Source: a bacterium (GTDB lineage: Bacteria > Desulfobacterota > Binatia > HRBIN30 > CADEER01). Taken from it: a stretch of DNA of 64,000 nt. Under the pieces are notes generated by a model. The model was not told the DNA's origin and made no database searches. It worked only from the letters and a program-made list of their open reading frames with translations. The stretch lies in contig JAHBUY010000003.1 in the NCBI GenBank assembly GCA_019637795.1, forward strand, positions 319,409 through 383,408, written 5' to 3'. The position numbers and the translations under genes were made by a program. Below are positions 32,670 to 40,208 of the stretch, piece after piece; the first letter of the stretch is position 1; every line of letters begins with the position of its first letter.

Positions 32670-33830
32670 ATGTCGCGGACGGCGCTCGCGGGATTGCGCG
32701 TCATCGAGTGCGGGCAGCTCGTCGCCGCCGCGTATGCCGGCAAGCTGTTCGCGGATCTCGGCGCCGACGTCATCAAGGTCGAGACGCCTGGCGGCGACCT
32801 CGCGCGCCGGCGCGGGCCGTTCGTCGGCGGCGCCGCGGACCCCGAGCGCAGCGGTCTCTTCCTCTATCTCAACACCAACAAGCGCGGCGTCGCCCTCGAT
32901 CCGCGCCGACCGGACGAGCGCGCTGCCTTCGCTGCCCTGGTCGGCGGCGCCGACCTGGTGGTGCACAACGTGCCGCCGCCGGAGATGGCGGCGCAGGGCC
33001 TGGACTATGCGGCGCTGACCGCGGCCAACCCGCGCCTGGTGATGACCTCGATCACCCCGTATGGCCTCGAAGGCGTGCGGCGCGACTGGCACGCCACGGA
33101 CCTGACGCTGTGGAGCGCGGGCGGCATCGCCTACCTGAACGGCGGCGGCTACGAGGCCGACGATCTGCCGCCGCTCAAGCCGTACGGCCTGCAGGCCGAG
33201 TTCCAGGGCGGCGTCAATGCCGCCGTCGCCGCGCTCGGCGCGCTGCTGGCGCGCCGGCGCACCGGCCGCGGCCAGCACGTCGTGGTGTCGATCCAGCAGG
33301 CGCTGGCCGCGATCCTCGAGCTGACGTTCGAGTACTGGCCCTACCAGGGACTCGTCGCCTCGCGCCTCGGGCGCAAGCCGATCCAGCCGCTCGATTTCCT
33401 CGAGTGCCGCGACGGCTGGGTGTTCATCTGCTGCGTCGAGGAACACCAGTGGCGGGAATTCGTGCGCATGATCGGCTCGCCCGAGTGGGCCGGCATCGAG
33501 CTGTTCGCGGATCGCCTCAGCCGCGGCGCCAACTGGGACGCGCTCAAGCTCTTCCTGCAGGAGTGGGCGAGCGAGCAGTCGGTGCTGGAGGTGTACCACG
33601 CCGCGCAGCAGCGGCGGATCCCCTTCGCGCCGGTGTCGACGATGGGCGACCTGCTGGCCTCGCCGCACCTCCAGGCGCGCGGCTTCTTCGCCACCCTCGA
33701 CGTTCCCGGCGCCCGCGTCACCGTCCCCGGCGCGCCCTACAAGCTCTCGGCCACCCCCTGGTCCATCCGCCGCCCCGCGCCGCGACTGGGCGAGCACACC
33801 GAAGAGGTCCTGCGTGAAATCGGGCTCTGA
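32670..33830 (+). CDS. CaiB/BaiF family III CoA-transferase 1
   Basis: A 386-aa family III CoA-transferase, which moves CoA between carboxylic acids through an aspartyl-CoA thioester. The N-terminal 'LAGLRVIECGQLVAAAYAGK' and 'LADLGADVIKVE'-type strand ('FADLGADVIKVETPGGD') are diagnostic, as is 'LNTNKRGVALDPRRPD'. In formyl-CoA transferase the catalytic Asp lies in 'D..gG..aa..ilaAL'; here the matching stretch is 'LQAEFQGGVNAAVAALGALL', apparently with Glu in that place. The second CoA-transferase (33901) keeps Asp. ATG at 32670 is the natural domain start. The two genes are in tandem, 70 bp apart, and may make a heterodimer or act in the same degradation route. Confidence 0.9.
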   Translation: MSRTALAGLRVIECGQLVAAAYAGKLFADLGADVIKVETPGGDLARRRGPFVGGAADPERSGLFLYLNTNKRGVALDPRRPDERAAFAALVGGADLVVHNVPPPEMAAQGLDYAALTAANPRLVMTSITPYGLEGVRRDWHATDLTLWSAGGIAYLNGGGYEADDLPPLKPYGLQAEFQGGVNAAVAALGALLARRRTGRGQHVVVSIQQALAAILELTFEYWPYQGLVASRLGRKPIQPLDFLECRDGWVFICCVEEHQWREFVRMIGSPEWAGIELFADRLSRGANWDALKLFLQEWASEQSVLEVYHAAQQRRIPFAPVSTMGDLLASPHLQARGFFATLDVPGARVTVPGAPYKLSATPWSIRRPAPRLGEHTEEVLREIGL

Positions 33831-33837
33831 CATGGAC

Positions 33838-33896
33838 CGCGGAAACCACAGGACGGCACCGCGGTCCTCTGCGTGTCCCCGCGGCCTCCGTGGTGC
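33838..33896. repeat. Reverse copy of the CACGGAG-type interspersed repeat
   Basis: Read on the minus strand, the 70-bp gap between the two CoA-transferase genes begins CACCACGGAGGCCGCGGGGA and contains further ACACGCAGAGGACCGCGG units, matching the style of the elements at 25893 and 27600. It fills the gap almost completely and leaves the second gene without a visible ribosome site. Confidence 0.4.
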
Positions 33897-33900
33897 CTAG

Positions 33901-35112
33901 ATGTCGCTGCCGCTCGAAGGAATCCGCGTCGCCGATTTCACCTGGGTGTGGGCGGGACCGTTCTGTACCCTGCAGCTCGCCCATCTCGGCGCCGAGGTGA
34001 TCCGCGTCGAGAGCGCCACCCGCACCTGCGTCACGCGCCTCCTGCCGCCGTTCGCCGACGGCCAACCCGGCCCGAACCGCAGCGGCTATTTCAATCAGTA
34101 CAACCAGGGCAAGCTGAGCCTGGCGCTCGATCTCAAGCAGCCGCAGGCGCTCGCCGTCGCCAAGGATCTGGTGGCGCAGTGCGACATCGTCTGCGAGAAC
34201 TTCGCCGCCGGCGTCATGGAGCGCATGGGGCTCGGCTACGAGGTGCTGCGCGCGCTGCGCCCCGACCTGATCATGATCGCGCTCTCCGGCTACGGCGCCA
34301 CCGGCCCGGACGCCGAGTTCGTCTCCTACGGCCCGGCGCAGGTGCCGCTGTCGGGGATGTCGTCGCTCACCGGCTATGCCGGCTGGCCGCCGATGCACGT
34401 CGGCATCTCCTACGGCGATCCGACCGGCGGACTGCACGGCGCCGTGGCCGTGCTCGCCGCGCTCTGGCACCGCGAAGCGACCGGCGAGGGCCAGTACATC
34501 GACCTGTCGCAGTGGGAGACCAGCATCGCCACCCTGGGCGAGGGCGTGCTCGAGCAGAGCCTCACCGGGACGCAGCCGCCGCGCGCCGGCAACCGCGATC
34601 CGCACATGGCGCCGCACGGCATCTTCCGCTGCGCCGGCGAGCAGCGCTGGGTGGCGATCGCGGTGCGCGACGACGAAGAATGGATCCGCTTCGCCGCCTG
34701 CATCGGCGCGCCGGCGCTGGGCACGGATCCGCGCTTCGCGACGCTCGCCGCGCGCAAGGCCAACGAGGACGCGCTGGAGGCTGTGGTGAGTGACTGGACG
34801 CGGCCACTGCCCGACGGCGAGGTCGTCGCCCGCCTGCAGGCGGCGAACATCCCCGCCGCGGCGGCGATGACCAACCGGGATCTCGCCGAGGACGAGGACC
34901 TGCGGCGCAGCGGCTTCCACGTGTTCCGCGAGCATCCGGAAATCGGCAGCCGCCTCCATCTCGGCATCCCGTGGCAGATGTCCGACACGCCGTGCAGCGT
35001 TCGCAGCGCCGCCCCGTGCCTGGGCCAACACACCGACGACGTGCTGCGGCGCGTGCTCGGCTACGACGACGCGCGCATCGCCGCGCTGCGCGACGCGGGC
35101 GTGCTGACCTGA
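33901..35112 (+). CDS. CaiB/BaiF family III CoA-transferase 2
   Basis: A 403-aa family III CoA-transferase. 'LEGIRVADFTWVWAGPFCTL' and 'LAHLGAEVIRVESATR' form the first Rossmann-like strands, 'FNQYNQGKLSLALDLKQPQA' is the family KxSxxLDL motif, and 'YGDPTGGLHGAVAVLAALWH' carries the expected catalytic Asp. The C-terminal 'LRRSGFHVFREHPEIGS' and 'PCLGQHTDDVL' are typical. Relatives act on succinyl-CoA with bile acids, carnitine, benzylsuccinate or mesaconate; the substrate here is unknown. ATG at 33901 is the obvious start even though no ribosome site is visible. Tandem with the preceding paralogue. Confidence 0.92.
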   Translation: MSLPLEGIRVADFTWVWAGPFCTLQLAHLGAEVIRVESATRTCVTRLLPPFADGQPGPNRSGYFNQYNQGKLSLALDLKQPQALAVAKDLVAQCDIVCENFAAGVMERMGLGYEVLRALRPDLIMIALSGYGATGPDAEFVSYGPAQVPLSGMSSLTGYAGWPPMHVGISYGDPTGGLHGAVAVLAALWHREATGEGQYIDLSQWETSIATLGEGVLEQSLTGTQPPRAGNRDPHMAPHGIFRCAGEQRWVAIAVRDDEEWIRFAACIGAPALGTDPRFATLAARKANEDALEAVVSDWTRPLPDGEVVARLQAANIPAAAAMTNRDLAEDEDLRRSGFHVFREHPEIGSRLHLGIPWQMSDTPCSVRSAAPCLGQHTDDVLRRVLGYDDARIAALRDAGVLT

Positions 35113-35147
35113 GCGGACGCCCCTTCCGCAGCGGACGCCCCTTCCGC
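35112..35147. repeat. Perfect 18-bp tandem duplication
   Basis: AGCGGACGCCCCTTCCGC occurs twice without a gap (35112-35129, 35130-35147) directly after the CoA-transferase stop. Each unit is also a small inverted repeat (GCGGA...TCCGC). The tandem copy may reflect slippage or a protein-binding or hairpin element upstream of the next gene. Confidence 0.7.
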
Positions 35148-35240
35148 GCCGCCGCCATGCGAGGTGACCGGGCGCCATCCCGTGCAGTCGCCCTGCGAAC
35201 GGCACTGGAATTCCGCACGCCGCCTGTGTTCAATCGCGCC

Positions 35241-35594
35241 ATGGACTCAGGGGCTGGCGCGGAGCAGAGTCGGGACGTGGAGCTGCACCTCTATCGCCTG
35301 CTACTGCTCAATCTGGCGCTGCAGCTCTTCGATGGCGTCGCCACCTATCAGGGGTTGCGAATCGGCGTCCGCGAGGCCAATCCGATCCTGCTGACCATGT
35401 TCGGCCTGCTCGGCGTCGGCCCGACGCTGCTGCTCTTCAAGGCCAAGGCGTGCGGGCTGCTGGTGCTGCTGCACAGCAAGGCGCCGAAGCGCGTCGGCGT
35501 CACCGTCCTGCGCGGCCTCGCCGCCGTCTACTGCGTCTTCTCGCTCGGCCCCTGGCTGGGCAAGTTCGCGTCGTTGGCCGCGGGACTGCTGTAG
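35241..35594 (+). CDS. Small membrane protein, DUF5658-like
   Basis: A 117-aa protein with three to four hydrophobic segments: residues about 18-34, 46-66 ('NPILLTMFGLLGVGPTLLLF'), 67-75 and 90-112. The first helix contains 'LFDGVATYQGLRIGVREANP', matching the pattern of the DUF5658 family ('D...T......G..E.NP') as recalled. ATG at 35241 starts the first polar segment; a longer open frame upstream overlaps the CoA-transferase and is unlikely to be used. It converges with the histidine kinase gene, with 16 bp between their stops. Function unknown. Confidence 0.65.
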   Translation: MDSGAGAEQSRDVELHLYRLLLLNLALQLFDGVATYQGLRIGVREANPILLTMFGLLGVGPTLLLFKAKACGLLVLLHSKAPKRVGVTVLRGLAAVYCVFSLGPWLGKFASLAAGLL

Positions 35595-35610
35595 CGGTTC
35601 CGCCGCCGGC

Positions 35611-37272
35611 TCAGGCGCTCTCCGCCAGCGGCGGGGAGGCGGCCGCCGGCTCGCGAGCGCCGCGCGACGGCACCAGCGTCACCACCCCGGGGTCCCCGAG
35701 CGACTGCGGCAGGCGCACGCGCACGGTGGTGCCGGCGCCGATCTCGCTCTCGATGTCGAGGTCGCCGCCGAGCATGCCGATCAGCTCGCGCGCCAGCGTC
35801 AGGCCGATGCCGAGCCCGCCGAAGCGGCGGGTGAAGGAGCCGTCGACCTGGCGGAAGTCGTCGAAGATGATGCCGAGGTCGCTGGGCGAGATGCCGATGC
35901 CGGTGTCGGCGATGGCGACCTCGACCATGCCGTCGGCGAGGCAGCGGCCGCTGACGCGGATCTCGCCGGCGTCGGTGAACTTGGCGGCGTTGCCGAGCAG
36001 GCAGGCGAGGGCGCGGTTGAGCTTGCGGCCGTCGGTGCGCAGCGCGTCGGCGGCGATGTCGACCTGCCACGACACGGTGACCGGCTTGCCGTCGCAGAGC
36101 TCGCGGGTCAGCGGCAGCAGCTCCTCCAGCGTCGTCCGCAGGCTCACCGGCTCGATGCGCACCGCGCGGCGGCTCGAGCCGGAGCGGATCTCGGCGAAGC
36201 TCAGCAGCTCTTCGAGCAGGTGCTGGAGGCGGCAGGCGTTGACCCGCATGCGCTCGATGCTCTCGTAGAGCAGGTGGTCGCCGTCCTTCGGCAGCGCCGA
36301 GTCGACGACGTCGAGATAGCCGAGGATGGCGTGCAACGGGGTGCGGAACTCGTGCGAGATGGTGGCCAGGAACTGGTCCTTGGCGTCGACCGCCACCCGC
36401 GCCGCGTCGGACTGCTCGGCGGCGTAGAGCGCGCCGGCGGTGGCATGCGCGACCATCTGGCACAGCCAGCGCTCGCGGTGCGTGAGCGCGCGGCCGTCCT
36501 CGCTCTCGGTCAACAAGGCGCCGTACGACTGGCCGTGGGCGCGCAGCGGGAAGCTCACGGCGCGCCGGGTCGGCACCGTCTCCGGATCACCGAGCGCCAT
36601 GTGGCAGCGCAGGCCAGGACAGGTGCTCTCGACGAAGCGGCCGATGCTGCGGACGAACTCGCGCGTCGCGTGCGTCTCGGAGAAGACCCCCGCCAGATCG
36701 AGGACGAAACGCAGGTGCTGGTTCTCGGTCTCCGCCGACGCCCGCCGCCGCTGCTCGCGTTTCAACTGGTCGATGAGCGAGGCGTAGAACACGGCGACCA
36801 GGAAGAAGAACGGCAGGCGTACCCAGTTCTCGGAGGTCAGCGTCGCGTTGCCGCTCACCCACAGCCAGTAGCCATAGCCGGCGGCGATCAGCGCCCCGCC
36901 GATGGCGATCTGGCCGACGGTCTCGCCGATGGTGACGAGGAAGATGGTGAAGAAGTAGGCGAGGACCAGATCCTGCGACACCCCGTGGCTCGAGCTGATG
37001 CCGAGCAGGATGAGCGCCGTGTCGAAGAGCAGGAGGCAGGGGCCGAAGTGGGCGAGGTGGAAGAACCGCCGCGGCGCCAGGGCGAGGGCGACGTTGGACA
37101 GGGCGAAGACGCCGACGGTCACGATGGCGGCGCCCTGCGGCGCCTGCCCGGCGAGCGCCAGATAGGCGCACGTGGCGATCACCACCGAGCGCAGCAGGAC
37201 GACGACGCGCTTGCGATCGACCCCGCCCGCCGACCCCTCGGCCGCTGGGCTGCTGACACTCCCGAACCCCAT
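35611..37272 (-). CDS. Membrane sensor histidine kinase
   Basis: A 553-aa kinase. Five or six transmembrane helices fill residues about 24-165, followed by a short coiled stretch ('LIDQLKREQRRRASAETENQ') and a GAF-like domain (about 190-290). The HisKA dimerisation domain has the phosphorylated H307 in 'FLATISHEFRTPLHAILGYL'. The HATPase domain shows the N-box 'LACLLGNAAKFTDAG', G1 'VEVAIADTGIGISP', F-box 'IFDDFRQVDGSFTRRFGG' and G2 'GLGIGLTLARELIGMLGG'. No receiver domain and no response-regulator gene adjoin it, so it is an orphan. ATG at 37272 was chosen from the hydrophobic profile; the ATG at 37356 is possible. The signal is unknown. Confidence 0.92.
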   Translation of the reverse strand: MGFGSVSSPAAEGSAGGVDRKRVVVLLRSVVIATCAYLALAGQAPQGAAIVTVGVFALSNVALALAPRRFFHLAHFGPCLLLFDTALILLGISSSHGVSQDLVLAYFFTIFLVTIGETVGQIAIGGALIAAGYGYWLWVSGNATLTSENWVRLPFFFLVAVFYASLIDQLKREQRRRASAETENQHLRFVLDLAGVFSETHATREFVRSIGRFVESTCPGLRCHMALGDPETVPTRRAVSFPLRAHGQSYGALLTESEDGRALTHRERWLCQMVAHATAGALYAAEQSDAARVAVDAKDQFLATISHEFRTPLHAILGYLDVVDSALPKDGDHLLYESIERMRVNACRLQHLLEELLSFAEIRSGSSRRAVRIEPVSLRTTLEELLPLTRELCDGKPVTVSWQVDIAADALRTDGRKLNRALACLLGNAAKFTDAGEIRVSGRCLADGMVEVAIADTGIGISPSDLGIIFDDFRQVDGSFTRRFGGLGIGLTLARELIGMLGGDLDIESEIGAGTTVRVRLPQSLGDPGVVTLVPSRGAREPAAASPPLAESA

Positions 37273-37419
37273 TTGCGCCCAGGATCCGATGCAAGGCGGG
37301 CGCCAGCTTCCGAGCGGTCGTGCCGGCCATGGCCTCGGCACGCCGCACGGCGTCAAAAGGAGCCGCGGATCACGCGGCGGATGCCAATCCGGCGAGATAG
37401 TGACACTGCACGTCGCGAG

Positions 37420-38562
37420 TCAGTGTCCCAGCACGATGACACAGGCTACCGCGCCCGGACCGCCAACATTGTGCGCCAGGCCGATCTCGGGGTTGGGAAT
37501 CTGGCGTTCGCCGGCCTGGCCGCGGAGCTGGGTGACGCATTCGTAGATCATGCGCACGCCGCTGGCGCCGATGGGATGGCCGAATGACTTGAGCCCGCCG
37601 CTCGGGTTGATCGGGATGTCGCCGCTGAGCGCCGTCCGCCCCTCGTGCACCAATGCCTTGCCCTCGCCTTTGGCGCAGAAACCGAGATCCTCGATGTTCG
37701 ACAGCTCGGTCCAGGTGAAGCAGTCGTGGACCTCGGCGAAGTCGACGTCGGCGGCGCCGATGCCGGCCATCCTGTAGGCCTGCTGCGCCGCCTGCTGCGT
37801 CGAGCGGAAGCCGAGATAGTCGAAGGTCGGATCGAAATACGGCCGGCCGGTGGTGACGGCGAGCCCGAAGCCCTTCACCAGCACCGGATGGTCGGTGTAG
37901 CGGCGCGCCAGATCGGCGCGGCAGAGAATCGCCGCGGCGCCGCCGTCGGTGGTCGGGCAGCAGTCGAAGAGGCCGAACGGCGAGGAGATCATCGGCGCCG
38001 CCAGCACCTTCTCCTCCGTGACCTCCATGCGCAGGTGGGCCTTCGGATTGCGGGCGCCGTTGTAGTGGTTCTTCACCGCGATCTTGGCCAGCGTCTCGCG
38101 GCCGACGCCGTAGGTGTGCATGTAGCGGTTGGCCGCCAGGGCGAAGAGGCCGGGCGCCGAGTTGCCCTTGGCGAGCAGGGGATGGCCGAAGCGCGGCAGA
38201 CCGCGGCCGCCGCGATCCTTGAGCTTCTCGGCGCCGAGCACCAGCACGACGTCGTAGGTGCCGGAGGCGATCGCCAGGCAGGCATTGCGGAACGCGTCGG
38301 TGCCGGTGGCGCAGTAGTTCTCGACCCGGGTGATGGGCCGGTCGTAGAGGCGCAGCGCGTCGCCCAGCGACACCGCCGCTTTGCCGCCCGCCGCCCCCGG
38401 CATGTAGGTGCCGAGGTACGCCGCCTGGATGTCGGCCGGATCGATGTCGGCGTCGCGATACGCCTCGAACGCCGCCTCGCAGATCAGATCCTCGTAGCCG
38501 TGCTCGAAGAGATCCCCGAACTTGGTGCACCCGACGCCGACGACGGCAACCTGGTCCTTCAT
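37420..38562 (-). CDS. Thiolase-family protein, SCP2-type (acetyl-CoA acetyltransferase-like)
   Basis: A 380-aa thiolase-fold protein of the sterol-carrier/lipid-transfer type. 'VAVVGVGCTKFGDLFEHGYE' is the typical N-terminus, 'RVENYCATGTDAFRNACLAI' contains the active-site Cys, and 'SGGLKSFGHPIGASGVRMIY' has the conserved GHPxGAsG His. The last catalytic Cys region of degradative thiolases (CxG) is replaced by 'NVGGPGAVACVIVL', as in SCP2-like members, some of which act as retro-aldolases on acyl-CoAs. The partner gene at 38722 supplies a DUF35 OB-fold domain, just as in Ltp2-type aldolases and archaeal thiolase/HMGS complexes. ATG at 38562 has a GAGGC site. Confidence 0.9.
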   Translation of the reverse strand: MKDQVAVVGVGCTKFGDLFEHGYEDLICEAAFEAYRDADIDPADIQAAYLGTYMPGAAGGKAAVSLGDALRLYDRPITRVENYCATGTDAFRNACLAIASGTYDVVLVLGAEKLKDRGGRGLPRFGHPLLAKGNSAPGLFALAANRYMHTYGVGRETLAKIAVKNHYNGARNPKAHLRMEVTEEKVLAAPMISSPFGLFDCCPTTDGGAAAILCRADLARRYTDHPVLVKGFGLAVTTGRPYFDPTFDYLGFRSTQQAAQQAYRMAGIGAADVDFAEVHDCFTWTELSNIEDLGFCAKGEGKALVHEGRTALSGDIPINPSGGLKSFGHPIGASGVRMIYECVTQLRGQAGERQIPNPEIGLAHNVGGPGAVACVIVLGH

Positions 38563-38576
38563 GCTCTGCCTCGCTC

Positions 38577-38721
38577 GTTGAAGTGGAATGCCGATACCCA
38601 CCGATCCCCACCCCGGACGCCACCGACGGACACCGAATCTCCCCACGCCTCCCGGGCGGCGGCGCGGCGCCGGCCGTGGATCGGCGGTGCGGGGAGGCGC
38701 GAATCGGTGGACATCGATGGA
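38577..38721. other. Intergenic GC-rich imperfect palindrome region
   Basis: The 160-bp gap between the thiolase and the HMGS-like/DUF35 gene contains mirrored pieces: CACCGATCCCCAC near 38600 and AATCGGTGGACATCGATGG near 38700, with CCACGCCTCCCGGGCGG and GGGGAGGCGCGAATC between. It could form a long imperfect hairpin in the transcript joining the two genes. No conserved element was recognised. Confidence 0.3.
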
Positions 38722-40119
38722 TCAGGTCTCGCGAATGGGCCGCGCCTTCCAGTAGTAGTTGCGATTGCCGCCGCCTTCGTGGAGCCGGCGATACGTGAGC
38801 GCCACCGGTTCGCCGATCTGGATGTCCTCGGCGTCGGCGACCTGCAGGTAGAGACGGCCGCCGCCCTCGGCGTCGACCACCGCCATCGGCAGCGGGTGCT
38901 CGAGGTTGGCGATCAGGTGGTCGATGGTGAAGGTGAAGACGGTGCCGCGGCGCGGAATGCGCGCGTCCTCGGTGCGCTCCTGGGCCCGGCAACGGATGCA
39001 GACGCGCGCCATCGGGTACTGCACCTGGCCGCACTCGAGGCAGCGGCTGCCGTAGAGCCGGATGTCCTGCTTGCGCTCCTTGAATTCGAGCACGTTGGTC
39101 ACCGTGTCGGTGACCTCCTCCACCTCGACGAGGCGGCGGAACTTGAGCAGCTTCTGGTACGAGCCGAGCGGCGTGCGCGCCGCCAGCCAGCGCGCCAGCG
39201 GCGTCGCCGCCCGGCCACTGACGATCGCCGGCGTCGCGCGCAGCAGGACGACGTCGGCGCCCTCGCCGTACCCGCCGCAGAGGATCAGCTCGCCGGGAGC
39301 GGCCTCGTCCAGGGCTCGCGCCAGGAGCAGCAGCGGCTCGGCGCTGCCGGTGCAGCCCAGCTCGCCGTGGAGCGACGGCACGAGCTGCGTCTTCGGATCG
39401 AAGCCGAGCTGCTTGGCGAGGTCGGCGCTGGCGCGCGCGTCCGGCGAGCCGAGGGCCAGACGCTGGATCGCCCGTGGCTCCAACCCCTGGCGTTCGAGCA
39501 CCAGGCGGATTGCCGCCCCGAGGTCGCGCCCGTAACCGAAGTCGTTGGAGAACTTGCCCCCGGCGACCTGCAGCGTGCGCTGCGCGTCGGTGCGCCAGTG
39601 ATAGGTGAACTCCTCGGCGATCGAGGCGTGGTCGACGAGCTCGGCGATGACGCCGTCGCGGCCGACGGCACACGCCGCCGCGGCGTCCCCGAGCACGCCC
39701 TCGAGCTCGCTCTCCGGCGCCGCCACCCGAACGTCGGCCGCCGTCACCAGCACCTGGCGCGCGTCGGCCTGCACGGCGCGCAACGCCGCCAGCAGCGCGC
39801 TGACGCCGCTGCGCGCCGAGCCGGCGAAGTCGGCGGTGAAGATGGCGCGCGGCAGGTCGACGGCGGTGGCGAGCACGCTCGCCATCTGCTTCTCGCCGTA
39901 CGGGGCGCTGGTGCTGGCGAAGAAGGCGCCGTCCACCGCCTGCGGCGGATCGCCGAGGCAGGCCATGGCCGCGTCGATGGCCATGGTCAGCGCGTCCTCG
40001 TCGTAATTGGCGACGGCGATCTCGCCCTTCGCCTGTCTGGTCCCCCACGCCTGCTCGATCAGACGCCGCTCGAGACGATGGACGGGAACGTACGAACCGT
40101 AGCGGGTGATGCCGACCAT
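38722..40119 (-). CDS. HMG-CoA synthase-like thiolase-fold protein fused to a DUF35 zinc-ribbon OB domain
   Basis: A 465-aa fusion. Residues 1-330 resemble archaeal-type HMG-CoA synthase: 'GITRYGSYVPVHRLERRLIE' at the start, 'NYDEDALTMAIDAA', 'SLHGELGCTGSAEPLLLLAR' (His region). The catalytic Cys of HMG-CoA synthase (in NACxGG) is not present; the matching segment is 'ADFAGSARSGVSALLAAL'. Residues about 335-465 are DUF35: a zinc ribbon CLEC...CIRC ('GSRCLECGQVQYPMARVCIR') and an OB fold ('GTVFTFTIDHLIANLEHPLP'). In archaea HMGS, thiolase and DUF35 are separate proteins in one complex; here HMGS and DUF35 are one chain beside a thiolase gene. It may therefore act as a scaffold rather than a synthase. 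Confidence 0.87.
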   Translation of the reverse strand: MVGITRYGSYVPVHRLERRLIEQAWGTRQAKGEIAVANYDEDALTMAIDAAMACLGDPPQAVDGAFFASTSAPYGEKQMASVLATAVDLPRAIFTADFAGSARSGVSALLAALRAVQADARQVLVTAADVRVAAPESELEGVLGDAAAACAVGRDGVIAELVDHASIAEEFTYHWRTDAQRTLQVAGGKFSNDFGYGRDLGAAIRLVLERQGLEPRAIQRLALGSPDARASADLAKQLGFDPKTQLVPSLHGELGCTGSAEPLLLLARALDEAAPGELILCGGYGEGADVVLLRATPAIVSGRAATPLARWLAARTPLGSYQKLLKFRRLVEVEEVTDTVTNVLEFKERKQDIRLYGSRCLECGQVQYPMARVCIRCRAQERTEDARIPRRGTVFTFTIDHLIANLEHPLPMAVVDAEGGGRLYLQVADAEDIQIGEPVALTYRRLHEGGGNRNYYWKARPIRET

Positions 40120-40208
40120 CGCACCGCTCTAATGGACCGCCCCGGCGCGTTCAACCACCGCTCAGCGGGCGTGCCGTCGGCGCCGCGGGATCGGGTCGGA
40201 AGGGGCGG

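Noticed and set aside
34971..35240. Upstream extension of the DUF5658-like protein into the CoA-transferase gene
   Set aside because: The extra residues are shadow translation of the conserved CoA-transferase end; ATG 35241 fits the small membrane family.
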